This document shows, piece after piece, positions 60,488-64,000 of a stretch of DNA of 64,000 nt (positions are counted from its first letter, which is position 1; each line of letters opens with the position of its first letter). Where the stretch lies: NCBI RefSeq assembly GCF_000208745.1, contig NC_030855.1, positions 16,685,723 to 16,749,722 on the forward strand. Reading direction: 5' to 3'. The translations under genes were made by a program, and so were the position numbers. This DNA comes from Theobroma cacao (lineage: Eukaryota > Streptophyta > Magnoliopsida > Malvales > Malvaceae). The notes under the pieces were generated by a model. The model was not told the DNA's origin. It saw only the letters and a program-made list of their open reading frames with translations, and ran no database searches.

Positions 60488-61070
60488 TGTGACACTGTGT
60501 CATGAGCCAACCTTGTATAGGCTCTAATAGGGTAAAATTGCATAGGAGATTAAGTCTTTTGTACCTGCAAAGAAGGTGTCCCCCTTTCAAACATTGTAAT
60601 GGCATTTGGTGACAGTTCTAAAAATCCTTGTTAAGTCTTTAGGGGAAAGACCCTTTTAGGATAAGAATGCCTCATCTCACACATTGTGATGGCTATTCGT
60701 GAAATACTTGTAAAACCTCGTAATCTTTTTATAAGGGGTGAGCAGTCGGTGGGTTATTGGATTACCTCACTAGGAAAAGTATGTTAGTGGTGAGTCATCT
60801 AAGGTTGCCCCTATGGCCCGATGGTGGTGTTTTTGAGTCCCTTTATACTTATTTCAATATTAATAAAATATTTTTTTTATATGGCTCCAGTGTTTAAATA
60901 TATTGCATTCGTTGTGCCTTCTGGATTTGATATTGCATTGCCTTAATCTAATTTGTGGCTATTATTGTTGTTTGTTAAGATTTGTGTTATTAGCTAGCTT
61001 GAGTGGAAGCGTCCATTTAAGCGCTACATGGACTATCAGATACTTAAGCGAATGAGTGTATTTCATGACA
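60488..61070 (+). mobile_element. LTR copy 2 of a tandem pair (583 bp)
   Basis: It begins TGTGACACTGTG and ends TTTCATGACA. It is followed directly by a PBS (61073), as for a 5' LTR. The pair of LTRs has no internal region between its members. Confidence 0.75.
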
Positions 61071-61437
61071 ATTGGTATCAAAGTGGATTCAGGATACTAG
61101 TGATTTACAATTAAAGACAATGGACCCTTGTTGAAGTGAGAGAAGATGTCATGGTCATCGCTTAGACATGACTCCCACATCGTCGAGGTAATACTCCTAG
61201 CGGGTAGAGCCACAAAGTCCAACATTAAAGATAAACTCCTAGTGGGGAGTAAGAAAAGATGTCATGGTCCTAGAGAAGGGAGCCATGAATTCCACATCGG
61301 TTATGTATTAGAGTGATATTGGGCATATAAGGCTTCACACCACTTTCAACTAGTGAGATGCCTTTTGTGGGACAAAATCGTGAGGTTAGTGAGTCAAAGT
61401 GGACAATACCTCACAAGGGTTGGTGTGGACTGTGACA
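61071..61437 (+). mobile_element. TRIM internal region and 3' LTR fused to a foreign 5' LTR
   Basis: A 76-bp internal region (61071-61146) starts with the PBS-like TTGGTATCAAAGTGG and ends in a purine tract (GAAGTGAGAGAAGA). It is followed by a 291-bp LTR (TGTCATGGTC...GACTGTGACA) that matches the TRIM LTR at 62674-63327. The internal region also matches that TRIM (shared AATGGACCCTTGTTGAA-type end). The upstream LTR, however, belongs to the 583-bp family. Confidence 0.7.
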
Positions 61438-61584
61438 CGCGGCATCGAAGAGGAAAAATTGAAAAAAATACTGTATAAAAGGAAATGATGCGGGTTAGCT
61501 TAAGTTTTATGGGCTCTACACTTATTCTAAGCCCTAATTATCAGGTTTAGTTTTCAAATATAAATAGAATACATCGAAAAGAAT
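61438..61584. other. Short spacer, nothing recognised
   Basis: AT-rich sequence between two TRIM-related pieces. Confidence 0.4.
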
Positions 61585-61829
61585 ACATGGTCCTGGTAGG
61601 GAGCCATAAATCCCACATTGAAAAAAAGCTCCCAATGGACAACCAAGAGAGGATGTAATGGTCTTAAAAGGGAGCCATGAATCCCATATCGGCTGTGTAC
61701 TAAAGTGATACTGAGAATTTAAGGGTTCACACTATCTTCAACCTATAAGGCACATTTTTTAAGACAAAACCATGAGGTAAACTAGTTAAAGTGAACAATA
61801 ACTCACAAGGGTTGGTGTTGATCATGACA
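61585..61829 (+). mobile_element. TRIM LTR remnant
   Basis: CATGGTCCTGG to GATCATGACA aligns with TRIM LTRs in plus orientation. It lacks the first roughly 30 bp of the LTR. It abuts the broken end of the Hsp110-like pseudogene. Confidence 0.65.
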
Positions 61830-63384
61830 CAAAGCCTTGTGACAAAGGACACTAATCCTTTCTAACAAGTCTAATGACAACCTCTTAAACTCTTCCTTCT
61901 TGATAGAACCCTTAACATCTTTCTCATCCATCAAGCTCTTTATATTAAGTTATGCTTTTGTATTTGCACTGAAGAATTTCTTCAGCATATCACACAATGC
62001 CTTCCTTTATCTTAATAGAAACCTTTATATTTGTATAAACATTAATAGATATTGCTCCTTAAATTGGGATGGAAAATAATTGAACAAAACTTCATCAAAG
62101 TCTTTTCCTCCAAAGCTCCCTTCAAAAGCATGAGATAATTTTCATTTGTCCAATCTCAAATGATGCAACTAAGATTTGTGTGTCATAATGATTGATATCC
62201 ACGAAAACAGTATAAATTGGGCCAAAATTAGAGAAATCAATCTTGTAAATTCCATAACCAAGGGTGGTGGCAATACAATCATGCAACAATATCAACGACT
62301 TCGATCCAATAATCACTACTGCATTAATATAAGTATGTCTTTGTATATCAATCAAGTAAGATGGAATTCCAATCATGTAATCTAAAACACACATTTCCAA
62401 ACTCTTTTCAATAATTTGCTTACCCCCAAAATTTGTACAAGAGTAAATTCATGAGTCTCCCCAATAAACTGTAATCGGATCAAAATTCCACCATAAGGAC
62501 TCTCAAAAGTTTCAAAAGGGAACAACTTGAGTTTGTTCTCTATGTCAAGTTCGTTAAACTTCTTAGCAATATTCTCTTAACCTGTAAAATAAAGTCTCAC
62601 CAAATAAAACAATAATAAGTATCTTGCACTTTGATTCATCATTCAACAACACATTAATATTGACGTTACTTAGTCACGGTCCACACCAACCCCTGTGAGG
62701 TATTATCCGCTTTGGCTTGCTAGCCTCATGGTTTTGTCTCACAAAAGGCACCTTACAGGTTAAAGGTGGTGTGAACCCTTATATTCTCAATATCACTGTA
62801 GTACATAGCCAATGTGGGATTCATGGCTCTCCTTTCTAGGACTATGGCATCCACCCTTACTCCTTGCTGGGAGTTTCTCTTCGATATGGGACTTTGTGGC
62901 TCACCCGCTGGAAGCATTATCTCGACGATGTGGGATTCACGTCCACGCGAGGACCGTGACAACCTCCCCCATTTCAACAAGGGTCCACTATCCTCAGTGG
63001 CACATTGTTAATACTCAAAGTTCACTCTTATACCAATTGTCACAGTCCACACCAACTCCTGTGAGATATTATCTATTTTGGCTTGCTGGCCTCACGGTTT
63101 TGTCCCATAAAAGGTGCCTCACAAGTTAAAGGTGGTGTAAACCCTTATATTTCCTAGTATAACTCTAGTACATAGCCATGTGAAATTCATGGCTCCCTTC
63201 TCTAGGACCATGAAATCCACCCTTACACCTCGTTAAGAGTTTCTCTTCGATGTGGAACTTTGTGGCTCACTCGCTGGGAGCATTATCTTGACGATGTGGG
63301 ATTCACGTCGACGCGAGGACCATGACACTTAGCAACTGCAATAATGCAGTTCTCATTTCCAATATCAAACCCTACCACACTCAT
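61830..63384 (-). pseudogene. Hsp110 / HSP70-14/15-like pseudogene, interrupted by a TRIM
   Basis: From the ATG at 63384 the minus strand reads MSVVGFDIGNENCIIAVAK and then the TRIM intervenes (62674-63327). It resumes with VLLNDESKCK, FPFETFESPYGGILI, FIGETHEFTLVQIL, GIPSYLIDIQRHTYINA, DCIATTLGYGIYK, FVDINHYDTQ and FGGKDFDEVLFNYF. It finally gives SANTKA and SLMDEKDVKGSIKKEEF near 61870-61920. This is the N-terminal ATPase part of the plant Hsp110 group. About 45 residues are missing after CKILIIVLFGE, with several frameshifts and stops. No substrate-binding domain follows. No intron is obvious, so it may be processed or simply decayed. Confidence 0.78.
62674..63327 (-). mobile_element. Complete TRIM (terminal-repeat retrotransposon in miniature), 654 bp
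   Basis: On the minus strand: 5' LTR 63327-63038 (290 bp), PBS ATTGGTATAAGAG (63037-63025; tRNA-Met type with one or two changes), 76-bp internal region, purine tract ATGGGGGAGGT (62972-62962) and 3' LTR 62961-62674 (288 bp). ACTTAG occurs at both edges (62668-62673 and 63327-63332), fitting a 5-bp duplication with decayed termini. It has no coding capacity, so it would need proteins from another element. Confidence 0.85.
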
Positions 63385-63965
63385 TTCTCCACCAAATTCA
63401 AACATTAACACATAAAATTTCCAACAATTGCACACACATTCATCAAAATTTCGAAACTATCATATCCCTAAACAATTTCCTTAGCTTTTACCAAGCTCAA
63501 AAGCAAACCAAAGCTCCAAGTTTTCATCATCCAAAAACAAAATCACTAATAAATAATTCAAATAACCTAATCAACAATATATTTGAATTAACTCGTATCA
63601 TTAATAAATGTACTACAATATAAAGAAAACGTGGAAACTAAAGTATCAATTTCGTTACTAAGGTTTCTTTTGGTACGGGTGAAAATGATTTTCAGAAAAT
63701 ATTTTCAGCCATTTTGAGTGTTCGGAAGATTGAAAATAATTTCAAGAAGGAAAAAATTTTATAGGTCAACTGAAAATAACCGATTGACTTTGTAAATTGT
63801 CTTATGCCCTTGATGGACGTAAGACAATTTCCTTGGCTAAAAAAACTGACTCACTATGTCCCTTTCCTTCTTTTCTTTTGTCCCCACCTTACCTTGTTTG
63901 TTCCTGTTTGTGTTGAACTTTCTCCTCCGTCGACCTCCTCCATCAACAACCCTCACAAGTCATGA
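63385..63965. other. Upstream flank of the Hsp110-like pseudogene
   Basis: The first 160 bp may be the former 5' leader. The remainder is unassigned, with no coding frame. Confidence 0.35.
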
Positions 63966-64000
63966 GCACCCGAGCATTTGGCTTATTGGTTGGTGTATAA
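63966..64000 (+). mobile_element. Start of a second SINE copy, cut by the window edge
   Basis: GCACCCGAGCATTTGGCTTA and the following TTGGTTGGTGTAT match the start of the SINE at 53559-53590. The 3' part lies outside the window. Confidence 0.6.

Noticed and set aside
62812..63129. Plus-strand 105-codon frame
   Set aside because: It lies across the TRIM LTR and internal region, which are non-coding and repeated elsewhere in the window.

Overview
This window is plant nuclear DNA, almost certainly from a dicot. The evidence is GT-AG introns, an OVATE family gene, plant-type snRNA promoters (USE plus TATA plus 3' box), LTR, LINE and TRIM retroelements, and an endogenous pararetrovirus. I cannot name the species. 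Only two protein genes look intact. One is a 23-exon RTEL1-type DNA helicase (26366-41001, +) and the other is a single-exon OVATE protein of the OFP14 type (43428-44315, -). They are convergent neighbours. From memory, the Arabidopsis counterparts RTEL1 and OFP14 are adjacent on chromosome 1, with HSP70-14/15 a few genes away. A broken Hsp110/HSP70-14/15-like pseudogene lies at 61830-63384, so the window looks like a conserved gene neighbourhood heavily diluted by repeats.

Layout. 1-7776: one long Ty3/gypsy-type LTR, then an older repeat split by a second LTR-like insertion. 7777-15219: a decayed LINE (non-LTR retrotransposon) on the minus strand, with ORF1 (DUF4283-like plus CCHC knuckle) and ORF2 (endonuclease, reverse transcriptase, RNase H). 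16651-17075: a truncated pseudogene for a SPARK-domain receptor kinase. 18160-24210: two broken copies of an endogenous caulimovirid joined in inverted orientation, plus a third fragment. 26200-41000: RTEL1, with an E2F site and a telo-box upstream and a hAT-like non-autonomous element in intron 2. 43428-44400: the OFP gene. 45688-46747: a U1 and a U2 snRNA gene in tandem, each with its own USE, TATA and 3' box.

46930-55041 is a nest of elements. A Copia-like LTR was hit by a TRIM solo LTR, which was itself hit by a gypsy-type solo LTR (TSD CCAAC) and a Copia-type solo LTR (TSD ATGGC). The outer LTR was separately hit by another gypsy-type solo LTR (TSD AAGAT) and by a 92-bp SINE with a 16-bp TSD. 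55042-61437 holds a broken gypsy gag, further LTR pieces, two nearly adjacent LTRs, and a PBS-internal-LTR unit that joins one LTR family to the TRIM family. 61585-63327 holds more TRIM sequence, including a complete 654-bp TRIM inserted inside the Hsp110 pseudogene.

Most of the sequence is therefore layered transposon and viral debris around a small gene island. I saw no CRISPR, operon or other prokaryotic structure, and no convincing new coding system. The most interesting material is structural: the inverted pararetrovirus dimer, the LTR/TRIM chimera, the compact TRIM, the U1-U2 pair and the dated nest of insertions. All family assignments are by eye from translated motifs. No database search was run.
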